A stretch of DNA of 64,000 nucleotides, taken from Duganella sp. BuS-21. GTDB lineage: Bacteria; Pseudomonadota; Gammaproteobacteria; Burkholderiales; Burkholderiaceae_D. Location of the stretch: NCBI GenBank assembly GCA_041874725.1, contig CP097466.1, forward strand, positions 6,262,001 through 6,326,000, in the 5' to 3' direction. How positions within the stretch are numbered: position 1 is the stretch's first letter; the number at the start of each line of letters is the position of its first letter. Below the pieces are notes generated by a model. The model was not told where the DNA came from, searched no databases, and worked only from the letters and a program-made list of their open reading frames with translations. Below are positions 23,598 to 36,245 of this stretch, piece by piece. The translations under genes and the position numbers were made by a program.

Positions 23598-25772
23598 TTA
23601 AACGGAATCCATTACCCGCGTTTGCACGCCGGCGACTTGGCTGTTACTGCCCTTGGCGGGCAGCAGGATTTCAAAGGTAGTACCCGTTTTGCCGGAGCGG
23701 CAGGTAATCAGGCCTTGCATTTTCTTGACCAGGCTATGGACGATCGACAATCCCAGCCCGTGGTGGGCGCCTTCCTTGCTGCTGCGTACGGGCGAGAACA
23801 GATTGGCCAGCACCTCGGAAGACAGACCCGGTCCGGTGTCGCTCACCACCAGTTCCAGATACAGCTTGCGCTCACGGTTGACGTGACCGCGGTTGGCGAT
23901 CTCGATCTTGCCGCCGTCGCCCAGGGCTTCGACCGCGTTCTTGATCAGGTTCACCAGGATTTGCTTGAGCAGGTCGGCGTCGCCGTCGATTTCGGCCGGC
24001 TCCTCCTGCATGCGCACCACGATCTGCACCGAGGCCGGCACGAAGTCGGTGGCGCGGAACAGGCGCAGCACATCGTCCACCACCTTGCCGACGTCGGTGA
24101 CGCGCGAGGTTTCGGTCGGCTGCAGATCGGCCAGGCCGTTGATCAACTGGCCGACGCGATCGATCTCTTCGTTCAGGATCGACATCTCGCCCACCACCGG
24201 CTCGCGCTTGGCCAGCTTGCCGTCCAGGACCGACAGATAGTTCTTGATGATCGACAGCGGGTTGTTCACCTCGTGCACCACGCGGCGCGAGGCTTCGCGG
24301 TATTCCTCCGCCACGTGCGCCAACTGGCGCTTGGCGTGACCGCGTTCGCTGATCGCCGTTTCCAGCGCGGCGGCGGCCTGCGTGCCGAACGATTGCAGGA
24401 AGCGCTCGCGCTTCTGCAGGCCCGCCATCTGCCACGACGGCACGCCGCCGATCAGCACACCGAGGCAGCGCTGGTTGGCCACCAGCGGCAGGCACACCAT
24501 GCTCTCGCTGCCGAGAATGCGGAACAGCTGTTCTTCCGACACGCTGAGCGGCTGGCTTTCCTGTCCCGCATCGCGGCTGACATAGGCCAGCTTGCGCTCC
24601 AGCGCGGACTGCGCCACGGCGCCGCCCTTGTTCAGCGGGATCACGAATTCCGCCAGCCGCTGCTGATGCTCGCCGGTGGACATGCCGTGCAATGCGTGGC
24701 CGGTGGGATTCTCCAGCAGCAGCACGGCGTTTTCAAAATCGAACAGGATGCGCGCCGAGCGCGTGATAGCTTCCAGCAGGCCGGCCTCGCCGTTCTGGCG
24801 CGCGAAGGTCTGGCCCATCTCGGACACCAGCATGATGTTGCGCACCTCTTCCGACAGGCGCTGCTGCACCGGATCGACCAACGGCGGCGCATAGGCCGCA
24901 GGCGCCACGATATCGTCGGCGCCGGCCAGGTCGATGCCCAGGTAATTGGCCGACTTCTCAACCTGGCGGGCGGCGTTCTTGATGATCAGCTCCAGCTGCC
25001 CGGCGTCCAGATTGCACAGCCGCGCCGATTCGACGATGGCCTGTTCCTGGTCTTCATGGCAGCACAGCAGATGCGCCAGCCGCACCATGCGGATCAGCGG
25101 ATGGGCCGACTCCAGGCGGGTGATCGGTTCGTGGTGATACAGCACGCTGTCGGCCAGGAAGGAATCCAGGTTCCAGCGCTCGATCAGCCAGGCGCCCGCT
25201 TCCGAGTGGGTGATTTGCAGCGTGCGCTGTTCGACCGCGCACAGGTCTTCGTCGTCGCGCGCGGTGAAGTTGAACGCATATTCCTTCGGCGCGGTGGCCA
25301 GCAATGCCAGACGGCCGACGTTGTGCAGCAGGCCGGCCAGATAAGCTTCCTCGACGTGCGGGTACTCCATCTGCTTGGCGATGTCGCGGGCGATGACGGC
25401 GGTGGTGAGGGAGCCTTTCCAGAAGCCGCGCAGGTCGGTGCTGCTCGAATGCGGGAAGCTGTTAAAGGTCTGGAACACGGACTCGCTGATCACCAGCGTT
25501 TTGATCATGTCGGTGCCGAGCGACACCAGCGATTGTTCGAGGCCCACGGTGCGCTGGTTGCGGTGGTAGGCCGAGCTGTTGGCGACGGTCAGGATTTTGC
25601 TGGTCATCGCCGCGTCCTTGGCGATGAGGGCGGCCAGTTCCGGCATGCCGGCGTCGTCCGCCTGCAAGTGCTCAATCAACTTGATGAGTATCTGCGGCAT
25701 CGCCGGCAGACGGGCAATCAGCAGTCGATTGCGAATATCATGGTCAGATTGTTGATGCATCGTATCAAGCAT
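23598..25772 (-). CDS. HDOD-GAF-histidine kinase
   Basis: A protein of about 724 residues. An HDOD domain (about 10-210, from LPAMPQILIKLIEHL) is followed by a GAF-like domain (about 290-440), then a HisKA dimerisation helix with H-box HEVNNPLSIIKNYL and a HATPase with N-box NLIKNAVEALG, DTGPGLSSEV and GLGLSIVHSL. It is likely a soluble sensor kinase for the adjacent response regulator. The start is uncertain: ATG 25772, ATG 25760 and GTG 25826 all lack a strong ribosome site. A TATAAT at 25885-25890 on the minus strand may be its -10 box. Joining HDOD to a kinase is an unusual architecture. Confidence 0.9.
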   Translation of the reverse strand: MLDTMHQQSDHDIRNRLLIARLPAMPQILIKLIEHLQADDAGMPELAALIAKDAAMTSKILTVANSSAYHRNQRTVGLEQSLVSLGTDMIKTLVISESVFQTFNSFPHSSSTDLRGFWKGSLTTAVIARDIAKQMEYPHVEEAYLAGLLHNVGRLALLATAPKEYAFNFTARDDEDLCAVEQRTLQITHSEAGAWLIERWNLDSFLADSVLYHHEPITRLESAHPLIRMVRLAHLLCCHEDQEQAIVESARLCNLDAGQLELIIKNAARQVEKSANYLGIDLAGADDIVAPAAYAPPLVDPVQQRLSEEVRNIMLVSEMGQTFARQNGEAGLLEAITRSARILFDFENAVLLLENPTGHALHGMSTGEHQQRLAEFVIPLNKGGAVAQSALERKLAYVSRDAGQESQPLSVSEEQLFRILGSESMVCLPLVANQRCLGVLIGGVPSWQMAGLQKRERFLQSFGTQAAAALETAISERGHAKRQLAHVAEEYREASRRVVHEVNNPLSIIKNYLSVLDGKLAKREPVVGEMSILNEEIDRVGQLINGLADLQPTETSRVTDVGKVVDDVLRLFRATDFVPASVQIVVRMQEEPAEIDGDADLLKQILVNLIKNAVEALGDGGKIEIANRGHVNRERKLYLELVVSDTGPGLSSEVLANLFSPVRSSKEGAHHGLGLSIVHSLVKKMQGLITCRSGKTGTTFEILLPAKGSNSQVAGVQTRVMDSV

Positions 25773-25979
25773 TGCCGCCAGTAGACATCGAATAGGAGGA
25801 GGAATCCAACGGCCAAATCCCGCCACGTTTAGTATTCATGCGGTCTCCCGGCGGGTTTTCGACCGAGAAACGTTGCCTTAAAAAATTATATTATCATAAA
25901 GTCTGATAATAACTTAACAGCAGGCAAAATTTCTTCCTAAACTAAGCAAATTTCCTGCCGTTAATAAATATCGCTTTAA

Positions 25980-27251
25980 CTAGCGCGTTAATATGCTCCG
26001 GTAATAGCGCGACGTCAACCACAAAACGAGAGCAGAGGCACTAAAGGCCATCTGTCCTGCGCTTAGCCACAGCGCCGAGTGTGATAGGACGGGGGCGATC
26101 ACCCCCGCCACCACGGCCCCCAGCAGCGTCACCGCGAACGACTGGCAAGACGCCACCGTGCCGCGTATGTGCGGGAACAGATCCAATGCCAGCAAGGTCG
26201 CGCCGGGCGCCACCAGCGACATGCCGAAGGTGTACAAGGCCAGCGGCAGCACGGTCCACGGCAGCGCCGGCGGCAGAAAAAGGTGGTACAGCAGGTTGAA
26301 CGCGGAGGCCGACAACAGGAAACCGAAGCCGATGCCGATCTGTCGCGAAAATGTCATTTTTCCGGCGATGCGGTTGGCCGCCAGCGAACCGAGGAAGATC
26401 CCGCCCACCGAAGGAATGAACAACCAGCCGAATTGCGACGCGCCCAGATGCAGCTGCTCGGGCAGGAACACCGGCGCCGCCGTAATGTAGATGAACAGGC
26501 CGGCGAAGTTCAGCGCCACCACGCCGGTCTTCAGGTGGAACAGCGGCGAGCGCAGGATTTCGCCGTAGTTGCGGGCCAGGTAGCGCGGATTGAAGGGGTG
26601 ACGCTTTTCCGGCGGTAGCGTCTCGGGCAGGCGGTAGTAGCAGAAAATGAATAGCAGAATGGAATAGGCCAGCAGCGACAGGAAGATGGCGCGCCAGTCG
26701 AACAAGGTGACGATCCAGCCGCCGAGGATGGGCGCGATGGCCGGGGCGATGGAAAAGATCATCGTCACCAGCGACAGCAGGCGCGCGGCGGCGGGGCCTT
26801 CGTGCAGGTCGCGGATGATGGCGCGGCCCACCACCACGCCGGCACCGGCGGAGATGCCCTGCATGATGCGGAACACCCACAGATAGTGGACGGTATGGGC
26901 GGAAGCACAGCCCAGCGTGCCGATGGCGAACATGGCCAGCGACACCAGGATCACGTTGCGGCGGCCGAAGGCGTCCGACAGCGCGCCGTGCCACAACACC
27001 ATGCCGGCGAAGGCCAGCATATAGAAGGTCAGGCTTTGCTGGACTTCGAGCGGCGTGGCGCTCAGCGTGGATTGAATATTGGGGAAAGCGGGAAGATAGG
27101 CATCGATGGAGAACGGGCCGATCATCGACAGCGCGGCCAGCATCACGGCCAGGGCGGCGGCGGTCAGCGGCCGGCGGTGCGCCGGTTCGGGCGGCGGGAT
27201 ATCGTCAAGCGTGTCCTGATCGGGAAGGTCTCCGGGGGGAGTAGGCAGCAT
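25980..27251 (-). CDS. Bcr/CflA-family MFS drug efflux transporter
   Basis: A 423-residue, 12-segment inner-membrane antiporter of the DHA1 Bcr/CflA group. The first segment region SMIGPFSIDAYLPAFPNIQ and the motif LSDAFGRRNVIL between segments 2 and 3 are characteristic, as is GAGVVVGRAIIRDL in segment 5. It exports drugs or small metabolites using the proton gradient. The ATG at 27251 follows AAAGGA; an upstream in-frame start at 27284 is less likely. No regulator gene is adjacent. Confidence 0.92.
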   Translation of the reverse strand: MLPTPPGDLPDQDTLDDIPPPEPAHRRPLTAAALAVMLAALSMIGPFSIDAYLPAFPNIQSTLSATPLEVQQSLTFYMLAFAGMVLWHGALSDAFGRRNVILVSLAMFAIGTLGCASAHTVHYLWVFRIMQGISAGAGVVVGRAIIRDLHEGPAAARLLSLVTMIFSIAPAIAPILGGWIVTLFDWRAIFLSLLAYSILLFIFCYYRLPETLPPEKRHPFNPRYLARNYGEILRSPLFHLKTGVVALNFAGLFIYITAAPVFLPEQLHLGASQFGWLFIPSVGGIFLGSLAANRIAGKMTFSRQIGIGFGFLLSASAFNLLYHLFLPPALPWTVLPLALYTFGMSLVAPGATLLALDLFPHIRGTVASCQSFAVTLLGAVVAGVIAPVLSHSALWLSAGQMAFSASALVLWLTSRYYRSILTR

Positions 27252-27306
27252 AAATCGTTTTCCTTTTAATGCGCATGCTTGCACCCCAAAGCGGTGCGCC
27301 GCCGCC

Positions 27307-27332
27307 GGGGGCTGACCCTTGGGTCAGACCCC
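27307..27332. repeat. GGGG-CTGACCC / GGGTCAG-CCCC inverted repeat
   Basis: The arms 27307-27318 and 27321-27332 are reverse complements except for one position, with a 2-nt loop. The element lies downstream of the methyltransferase gene and upstream of the efflux gene. Its GGGTCAG core matches the edge of the longer palindrome at 2166-2233, so both may belong to one dispersed family. It may terminate the upstream transcript. Confidence 0.6.
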
Positions 27333-27349
27333 TCTATGGCCCTGCGGGG

Positions 27350-28552
27350 TTAGACTTCTTTAGGCTTGGCCGCTTCGCGGCGATTAAACCCCGCCACCAT
27401 ATCAAAGCGGAACAAACGGCACTCCAGCGCACCGTTGAAGAACGGCGTCTTGCGCGACTCCTTCAAGCGCAACAACTTCGGCACGCCCAGATCCGCCGTG
27501 AACAGGAACACCGTCCAACCAGCAAAACGCTGCTTCAAGGTGGTGCTCAGCTCCGCATAGAAGCTGTTGGCCAATTCATCCTGCGGCACAGTGCTATCGC
27601 CGCGCACACCAATACGCTCGCCATACGGCGGGTTGGTCAGCAGAATACCCGGCTGCGTGCTCGGCGCCTGCACCTGCTGCGCCTCGATCTGCTTGAGCGG
27701 CACATCGAACATCACGCCCGCGCTGAGCAGGTTGTGACGCGCCATGGCCACCATATCGCCCGAAATATCGGAACCAAAAATGGTCGGCTCGGCCGGCAGC
27801 GGATTCGGCTTGATGGCCGCCTTCATATCCTGCCAAGGCTGCGGCTCGAAATCATTGAACTTCTCGAACGCGAAACGACGACGCGCGCCGGCCGGAATCC
27901 CCTGCACCATCTGCGCCGCTTCGCACAAGATCGTGCCCGAACCGCACATCGGGTCGAACAGCGGCATGCCCGGCTTCCAGCCCGACACGCGCAGCAGCCC
28001 CGCCGCCAGATTCTCGCGCAGCGGCGCGTCGCCGGTCTCGGTACGCCAGCCGCGCTTGAATAGCGCCTCGCCCGAGGTGTCCAGATACACGATGAACTGA
28101 TACGCATCGAGGAATCCGACGATACGCATGTCCGGTTCCTTGGTATCGACCGAAGGACGCTTGTTGAACTGGTCACGGAAACGGTCGCAGATCGCATCCT
28201 TGATCTTCAGCGTGGTGAACTCCAGGCTTTTCAGCGGCGACTTCACCGCCGTCACATCAACGCGGATGGTATGGTCGTAGGTGAACCACTCTTCCCACGG
28301 TTGTTCCAGCGTCAGGTCGTAGATATCGTTCTCGGTCTTATAGCCGCTGGCGGCCATGCGCATCAACACGCGCGACGCAATGCGCGAGTGCAGGTTGATG
28401 CGATACGAATCCGTGAGGTCGCCCGAAGCGTGCACGCCGCCCGGAACCTCGTTGTGCACCTTCATGGTGGTGCTTTGTTGCGCGATCTCGCGCAGTTCTT
28501 CGGCTAACGCCGCTTCCATGCCGCGTGGGCATGGGCAAAAGAAGGATGCCAT
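27350..28552 (-). CDS. THUMP-domain rRNA guanine-N2-methyltransferase (RlmL N-terminal type)
   Basis: A 400-residue enzyme with an N-terminal ferredoxin-like/THUMP RNA-binding part (about 1-165) and a class I SAM methyltransferase fold. FDPMCGSGTILCEAA is the SAM site and LLTNPPYGERIG carries the NPPY motif for guanine N2 methylation. It corresponds to the first half of E. coli RlmL, which modifies G2445 of 23S rRNA; the RlmK half is absent. The start at 28552 gives the standard MASFFCPCPRGMEAAL opening. Confidence 0.9.
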   Translation of the reverse strand: MASFFCPCPRGMEAALAEELREIAQQSTTMKVHNEVPGGVHASGDLTDSYRINLHSRIASRVLMRMAASGYKTENDIYDLTLEQPWEEWFTYDHTIRVDVTAVKSPLKSLEFTTLKIKDAICDRFRDQFNKRPSVDTKEPDMRIVGFLDAYQFIVYLDTSGEALFKRGWRTETGDAPLRENLAAGLLRVSGWKPGMPLFDPMCGSGTILCEAAQMVQGIPAGARRRFAFEKFNDFEPQPWQDMKAAIKPNPLPAEPTIFGSDISGDMVAMARHNLLSAGVMFDVPLKQIEAQQVQAPSTQPGILLTNPPYGERIGVRGDSTVPQDELANSFYAELSTTLKQRFAGWTVFLFTADLGVPKLLRLKESRKTPFFNGALECRLFRFDMVAGFNRREAAKPKEV

Positions 28553-28587
28553 AGGTGTACCTTTTGTCCGTTAATAAACCGCACCAT

Positions 28588-28657
28588 CGTCCTTCCCGCG
28601 CAGGCGGGAATCCATGCTTGGCACGCTCAGCATGGGTCCCCGCTTTCGCGGGGCCGA
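28588..28657. repeat. Double-hairpin intergenic repeat, copy 1
   Basis: Two GC-rich hairpins, TTCCCGCGCAGGCGGGAA (28593-28610) and CCCCGCTTTCGCGGGG (28638-28653), are joined by a short linker containing CTCAGCATGGGT. The same arrangement recurs at 30984-31053 in the same orientation. It lies between two minus-strand genes. Confidence 0.8.
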
Positions 28658-28664
28658 CAAGTGT

Positions 28665-29267
28665 TTACTTCTGCATGGCGCGTTCCAGGAAATCCAGACG
28701 ATCCTGGCCCCAGAAATGCTCACCATCCAGCACATACCACGGCGAACCGAACACGCTTGCGGCGTTCGCTTCGGCCGTATTGTTGTCATACTCGGCCAGC
28801 ACGCTGGCCGTTTGCGCCGCCGCTACCAGCGCCGCGCCATCGAGATTACAAGCGCCAGCCACCAGCACCAGCGTGGCCTCGTCGGCGATATCGCGGTCCT
28901 CCGCCCACAGCGCGCGCATGAAGGCGCCGGCCAGGGTCAGCGCCGCATCGTCGCCATACACCTGGCGCGCCGCGATGACCATGCGGTTCGCCAGCTCCGG
29001 CGACACCGGGAAGAACTGCGGCTGCGTCTTGAGCGGAATGCCGAGGAATTCCGACCAGCGCGCCAGCTCCACCAGGCGATAAGCCTGGCGCTGCGGCGCG
29101 CGCTTGGCCAGCGGCAGGCCGCCCGATACGCCGAACACGTTCGACAAATCACACGGCTTCAATTCAATCCGCACACCGTGCTCGCGCGCCATGGCGACCA
29201 AACGCTCATGTCCCAGGTAAGCCCACGGCGATTGGGCGGAAAAGAAGTACTGGCATACCTGGCTCAT
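28665..29267 (-). CDS. 2-hydroxychromene-2-carboxylate isomerase family (DsbA-fold)
   Basis: A 200-residue protein of the DsbA-like/kappa-GST HCCA isomerase family. CQYFFSAQSPWAYLGHERL provides the N-terminal strand and the SPWAY motif, with a Ser where classical DsbA has a Cys. FGSPWYVLDGEHFWGQDRLDF is the typical C-terminal signature. The ATG at 29267 is chosen because it opens this conserved strand. Family members isomerise aromatic catabolic intermediates with glutathione, but no aromatic pathway genes are near, so the substrate is unknown. Confidence 0.87.
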   Translation of the reverse strand: MSQVCQYFFSAQSPWAYLGHERLVAMAREHGVRIELKPCDLSNVFGVSGGLPLAKRAPQRQAYRLVELARWSEFLGIPLKTQPQFFPVSPELANRMVIAARQVYGDDAALTLAGAFMRALWAEDRDIADEATLVLVAGACNLDGAALVAAAQTASVLAEYDNNTAEANAASVFGSPWYVLDGEHFWGQDRLDFLERAMQK

Positions 29268-29277
29268 GATGCTCCGA

Positions 29278-29694
29278 TCAGAATGGTTTGACGACCACCA
29301 GCAAAACAATCGCCAGCATGGCAAACACCGGCAACTCGTTAAAGACGCGGAACCACTTGTGGCTACGCTGGTTCTCGCCGCGCTCGAAGCGCTTCAGGAT
29401 GCCGCCGCACATGTGGTGGTAGCCGATCAGCAGCACCACCAGCGTCAACTTGGCGTGCAGCCAGCCCGGCATGTGCGCGCCGTACTGCATGTACACCAGG
29501 ATCGCCCCGAACACCACCGCAAACACCGACAGCCACATCGAAAACCGGTACAGCTTGCGCGCCATCAGCAGCAGGCGCGCGGTGGAGTTCTTGTCGGTCT
29601 CCATCGCCAGGTTGACGAAGATGCGCGGCAGGTAGAACACGCCGGCCATCCAGGCCATCACGAAGAAGATGTGCAGCGCTTTAATCCAGAGCAT
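29278..29694 (-). CDS. hemJ: Protoporphyrinogen IX oxidase HemJ family (UPF0093) membrane protein
   Basis: A 138-residue inner-membrane protein with four hydrophobic segments. The conserved His of IKALHIFFVMAWMAGVFYLP and the region WLHAKLTLVVLLIGYHHMC match the HemJ family, which oxidises protoporphyrinogen IX late in haem synthesis. AAGGA lies 6 nt before the ATG at 29694. It follows proA by 8 bp and precedes the isomerase gene by 10 bp, so all three may share a transcript. Confidence 0.88.
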   Translation of the reverse strand: MLWIKALHIFFVMAWMAGVFYLPRIFVNLAMETDKNSTARLLLMARKLYRFSMWLSVFAVVFGAILVYMQYGAHMPGWLHAKLTLVVLLIGYHHMCGGILKRFERGENQRSHKWFRVFNELPVFAMLAIVLLVVVKPF

Positions 29695-29702
29695 GTTGAT
29701 CC

Positions 29703-30968
29703 TTATTGACGTACTTCGCCGTGGCCGAACACCACGTATTTCAGGGAAGTCAGGCCTTCCAGTCCGACCGGGCCGCGCGCGTGCAGCTTGTCGTTGGAGA
29801 TGCCGATTTCCGCGCCCAGGCCATACTCGAAGCCGTCCGCGAAACGCGTGGAGGCGTTGATCATGACCGAGGCCGAATCGACTTCGCGCAGGAAGCGCAT
29901 CGCCGCCGAGTGGTCTTCGGTGACGATGGACTCCGTGTGCTTGGACGAGTAGGTGTTGATGTGATCCATCGCCTGCTCCATGTCCGCCACGATTTTCACC
30001 GACAGGATGGCCGCCAGGTACTCGGTCGACCAGTCTTCTTCCGTAGCCGCCGCCAGATGCGGATAGCCTTGCAGCAGCGCCGCAGCTTCGGCATCTGCAC
30101 GCAGCTCGACCTGTTTGGCGGCGTACAGCTTGGCCAGTTCCGGCAGCACCGCCGACGCGATCGAGCGCGCCACCAGCAGCGTTTCCATGGTGTTGCAGGT
30201 GCCGTAGCGATGGCACTTGGCGTTGAAGGCGATGTCCAATGCCTTCCGCAGATCCGCCTTGCCGTCGATGTAGACGTGGCAGATACCATCCAGGTGTTTA
30301 ATCATCGGCACGGTGGCCTCTTCCATCAGGCGCGCGATCAGGCCCTTGCCGCCGCGCGGGACGATCACGTCCACGTACTGCGGCATGGTGATCAGCGCGC
30401 CCACTGCTGCGCGGTCGGTGGTCTCCACTACTTGTACGCCATCGGCTGGCAGGCCTGCGCCCTCCAGGCCTTCCTTCACCAGCTTGGCCAGCGCGCGGTT
30501 GCAGTGGATCGCTTCCGAGCCGCCGCGCAGGATGGTGGCGTTGCCGCTCTTGATGCACAGGCCGGCCGCATCCACCGTCACGTTGGGACGCGATTCGTAG
30601 ATGATGCCGATCACGCCCAGCGGCACGCGCATCTGGCCGACCTGGATGCCGCTCGGGCGGAATTTCAGGCCGGAGATTTCCCCGATGGGATCGGGCAGCG
30701 CGACGATCTGGCGCAGGCCCTCGACCATGGTGGCGATGGCCTTGTCGGACAAGGCCAGGCGGTCCAGCATGGCGGGCGCCAGGCCGTTGGCGGCGGCGGC
30801 GTCCATGTCCCGCTGATTGGCGGCGCGCAGGGTCTCGGCGTCGCGTTCGATCGCATCGGCGATCAGCGTCAGCGCGCGGTTGCGCTGCGCGCTGTCGGCA
30901 CGGGCCATGGCGCGCGAAGCCTTGCGCGCCTGCTGGCCCAGTTGTTCCATGTAGTGCTTGATATCCAT
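29703..30968 (-). CDS. proA: Glutamate-5-semialdehyde dehydrogenase (gamma-glutamyl phosphate reductase)
   Basis: A 421-residue aldehyde-dehydrogenase-fold enzyme that reduces gamma-glutamyl phosphate to the semialdehyde in proline synthesis. Typical motifs are [28 protein letters not shown] and the catalytic Cys in [12 protein letters not shown]. The ATG at 30968 ([10 protein letters not shown]) is chosen; further upstream the frame only runs through the double-hairpin repeat. proB is not in the window. The length is normal. Confidence 0.96.
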   Translation of the reverse strand: MDIKHYMEQLGQQARKASRAMARADSAQRNRALTLIADAIERDAETLRAANQRDMDAAAANGLAPAMLDRLALSDKAIATMVEGLRQIVALPDPIGEISGLKFRPSGIQVGQMRVPLGVIGIIYESRPNVTVDAAGLCIKSGNATILRGGSEAIHCNRALAKLVKEGLEGAGLPADGVQVVETTDRAAVGALITMPQYVDVIVPRGGKGLIARLMEEATVPMIKHLDGICHVYIDGKADLRKALDIAFNAKCHRYGTCNTMETLLVARSIASAVLPELAKLYAAKQVELRADAEAAALLQGYPHLAAATEEDWSTEYLAAILSVKIVADMEQAMDHINTYSSKHTESIVTEDHSAAMRFLREVDSASVMINASTRFADGFEYGLGAEIGISNDKLHARGPVGLEGLTSLKYVVFGHGEVRQ

Positions 30969-30983
30969 CGTTGTCCTCGCAGC

Positions 30984-31053
30984 GTCGTTCCCGCGCAGGC
31001 GGGAACCCATGGAACGCTAGCTCAGCATGGGTCCCCGCTTGCGCGAGGATGAC
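30984..31053. repeat. Double-hairpin intergenic repeat, copy 2
   Basis: This is a second copy of the element at 28588-28657. It has GTTCCCGCGCAGGCGGGAAC (30987-31006), then CTCAGCATGGGT and a second, less perfect hairpin around 31031-31048. It separates proA from holA. The two copies share the order of motifs, and most differences fall in the linker and second stem. Confidence 0.78.
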
Positions 31054-31059
31054 GGGGTT

Positions 31060-32076
31060 TCAGCCGCGGGCGACTTTGAGTGCCAATTGCAGCATGGCGT
31101 CCCACGCGTCGCCGGCATGCGCTTTCGCGCGCAGCCCTTTAATCATCTTGTCCACTTGCGCGGCGTCCTTCATAGCCGCTTCCAGCGTCTGCAGCGATAT
31201 GCGGCGCAGCGCCGGATCCATCATGCGTTCCTTCGGTCCCCAGATGCGATGCTCTTTCAGCAGCGCCCCCAGGGGCCGGCCTTGCGCCATGCCCGCCTTC
31301 AGCTTGAGCAGCGTGCGGATCTCGTCCGACACCGCCCACAGCACCAGCGGCAGCGCTTCGCCCTCGCCTTTCAGGCCTTCCAGCATGCGGATCAAGCGCG
31401 CCGGATCGCCCGCCAGCATCGCTTCACTGAGCTTGAATACATCGTAGCGCGCCACATTCAGCACCGCTTCGTGCACCTGCTCGTAGGTCAGCTTGCCCGG
31501 CTCGTGCAACAAGGCCAGTTTTTGAATCTCCTGATGGGCCGCAAGCAGATTGCCTTCCACGCGGTCCGCGATGAAATCAATGCTCTGCCGGTCCGCGCTT
31601 TGCCCTTGTGCGGCAAGACGCTGGCCTATCCAATTGGGCAAATGCGCCCGTTCCACCTGCGGGATGTCGATATACACCGCCGCCTGTTGCAGACTGGTGA
31701 CCCAGGCCGCCTTCTGCGTCTGCCAGTCCAGCTTTGGTAGCGTGATCAGCGTCATATTGTCCGGACTCAGATCCTTCACATAATGCTGCAGCGCCGCGCC
31801 GCCATCCTTGCCCGGCTTGCCGGTCGGGATGCGCAGCTCGATCAGCTTCTTGTCACCAAACAGCGACAGCGCCTGATTGGCCGCCAGCAGCTCGCCCCAC
31901 TTGAAGCTGCGCTCCACGGTCAGCACATCGCGCTCGGAATAGCCCTGCGCGCGCGCCGCCTTGCGGATCTTGTCCGCAGCCTCCAGCGCCAGCAGATGCT
32001 CGTCGCTGGTGATCACATACAGCTGCGACAGCGATTTGCTTAAATGGCCGTCCAGCGCCTCCAACCGTAATTGCAT
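31060..32076 (-). CDS. holA: DNA polymerase III subunit delta
   Basis: A 338-residue clamp-loader subunit. The N-terminal LYVITSDEHLLALEAADKIR is the standard opening of HolA, followed by ERSFKWGELLAANQALSLFG and LPNWIGQRLAAQG. It opens the beta clamp during replication. It follows lptE by 9 bp in the usual leuS-lptE-holA order. Confidence 0.95.
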   Translation of the reverse strand: MQLRLEALDGHLSKSLSQLYVITSDEHLLALEAADKIRKAARAQGYSERDVLTVERSFKWGELLAANQALSLFGDKKLIELRIPTGKPGKDGGAALQHYVKDLSPDNMTLITLPKLDWQTQKAAWVTSLQQAAVYIDIPQVERAHLPNWIGQRLAAQGQSADRQSIDFIADRVEGNLLAAHQEIQKLALLHEPGKLTYEQVHEAVLNVARYDVFKLSEAMLAGDPARLIRMLEGLKGEGEALPLVLWAVSDEIRTLLKLKAGMAQGRPLGALLKEHRIWGPKERMMDPALRRISLQTLEAAMKDAAQVDKMIKGLRAKAHAGDAWDAMLQLALKVARG

Positions 32077-32085
32077 GCGGCGCCT

Positions 32086-32697
32086 TTATTGAATCGGCAC
32101 GGCCGGCGGAATCGTCGACGGCTGGCCAGAAGACTGTTGGCCGGTCGGCGCAGGGCCCGGCGGCGGCAGCGACACGCCGGCCGTCTTGACGGCGGCGATA
32201 CGGCGCATCATCTGCTGTACCAGGTCGGTCTGCATGTCCTTGTACAGCAAGGCCTCTTCCTGCTCCTTGGCCAGCAGCTGGGTTTCATTAAAGTCGATCG
32301 GCCGCGTCAGCGTGATCGCGGTCGGCGCCAGCAGCTCCACACCCTGCTTGTTCAACACGCGGAACACGATGCTGTAGGTCAGCAGATACTGTCGCACGCG
32401 GCCATTGCTGTTCAACGACAGAATGGTCTTGCTGCGGGTGCGCTCGGGATTCGACAGCACATCGATCACACCGTCGGCATCCTTGGCGGAACTGACCACC
32501 GTGGTGCCGCCATTGGAGCGGATGTTGCGCTTCAAATCGATCGCCAATGGCGACGACTCCGGCAGTCCCACGTACAGCGTCGGGAACGGCAGCGTGTAAT
32601 GACCGCCGTCGCCGCGCAGGTGGAAGCCGCAGCCCGACAACGTCAGCGTAGCGGCCAGCACGGCTGCGCATAAAAACCTGGAACTAGTCGTCGCCAT
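32086..32697 (-). CDS. lptE: LPS-assembly lipoprotein LptE
   Basis: A 203-residue outer-membrane lipoprotein (lipobox LTLSGC, then GFHLRGDG) that plugs the LptD barrel and helps deliver lipopolysaccharide to the cell surface. DFNETQLLAKEQEEALLYKD is a conserved region. The C-terminal tail is rich in proline and glutamine. It lies between leuS and holA, as in most Gram-negative bacteria. Its partner LptD is encoded at 51.0-53.3 kb. Confidence 0.95.
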   Translation of the reverse strand: MATTSSRFLCAAVLAATLTLSGCGFHLRGDGGHYTLPFPTLYVGLPESSPLAIDLKRNIRSNGGTTVVSSAKDADGVIDVLSNPERTRSKTILSLNSNGRVRQYLLTYSIVFRVLNKQGVELLAPTAITLTRPIDFNETQLLAKEQEEALLYKDMQTDLVQQMMRRIAAVKTAGVSLPPPGPAPTGQQSSGQPSTIPPAVPIQ

Positions 32698-32708
32698 ATA
32701 TCTCCGCC

Positions 32709-36205
<3,497 letters not shown>

Positions 36206-36245
36206 TGTGCCAAGATGATGTTTTACCCAACTTTACGGAGATGAC

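Noticed and set aside
19826..23680. A 1284-codon open frame on the plus strand
   Set aside because: It lies fully antisense to the Sel1 and GGDEF-EAL genes, shows Arg/His/Leu-rich low-information sequence, and is a GC-rich codon-bias shadow. The minus-strand genes have clear domains.
23544..25784. A 746-codon plus-strand frame
   Set aside because: It is antisense to the HDOD-histidine kinase gene, whose motifs are intact. The frame has shadow-type composition and no ribosome site.
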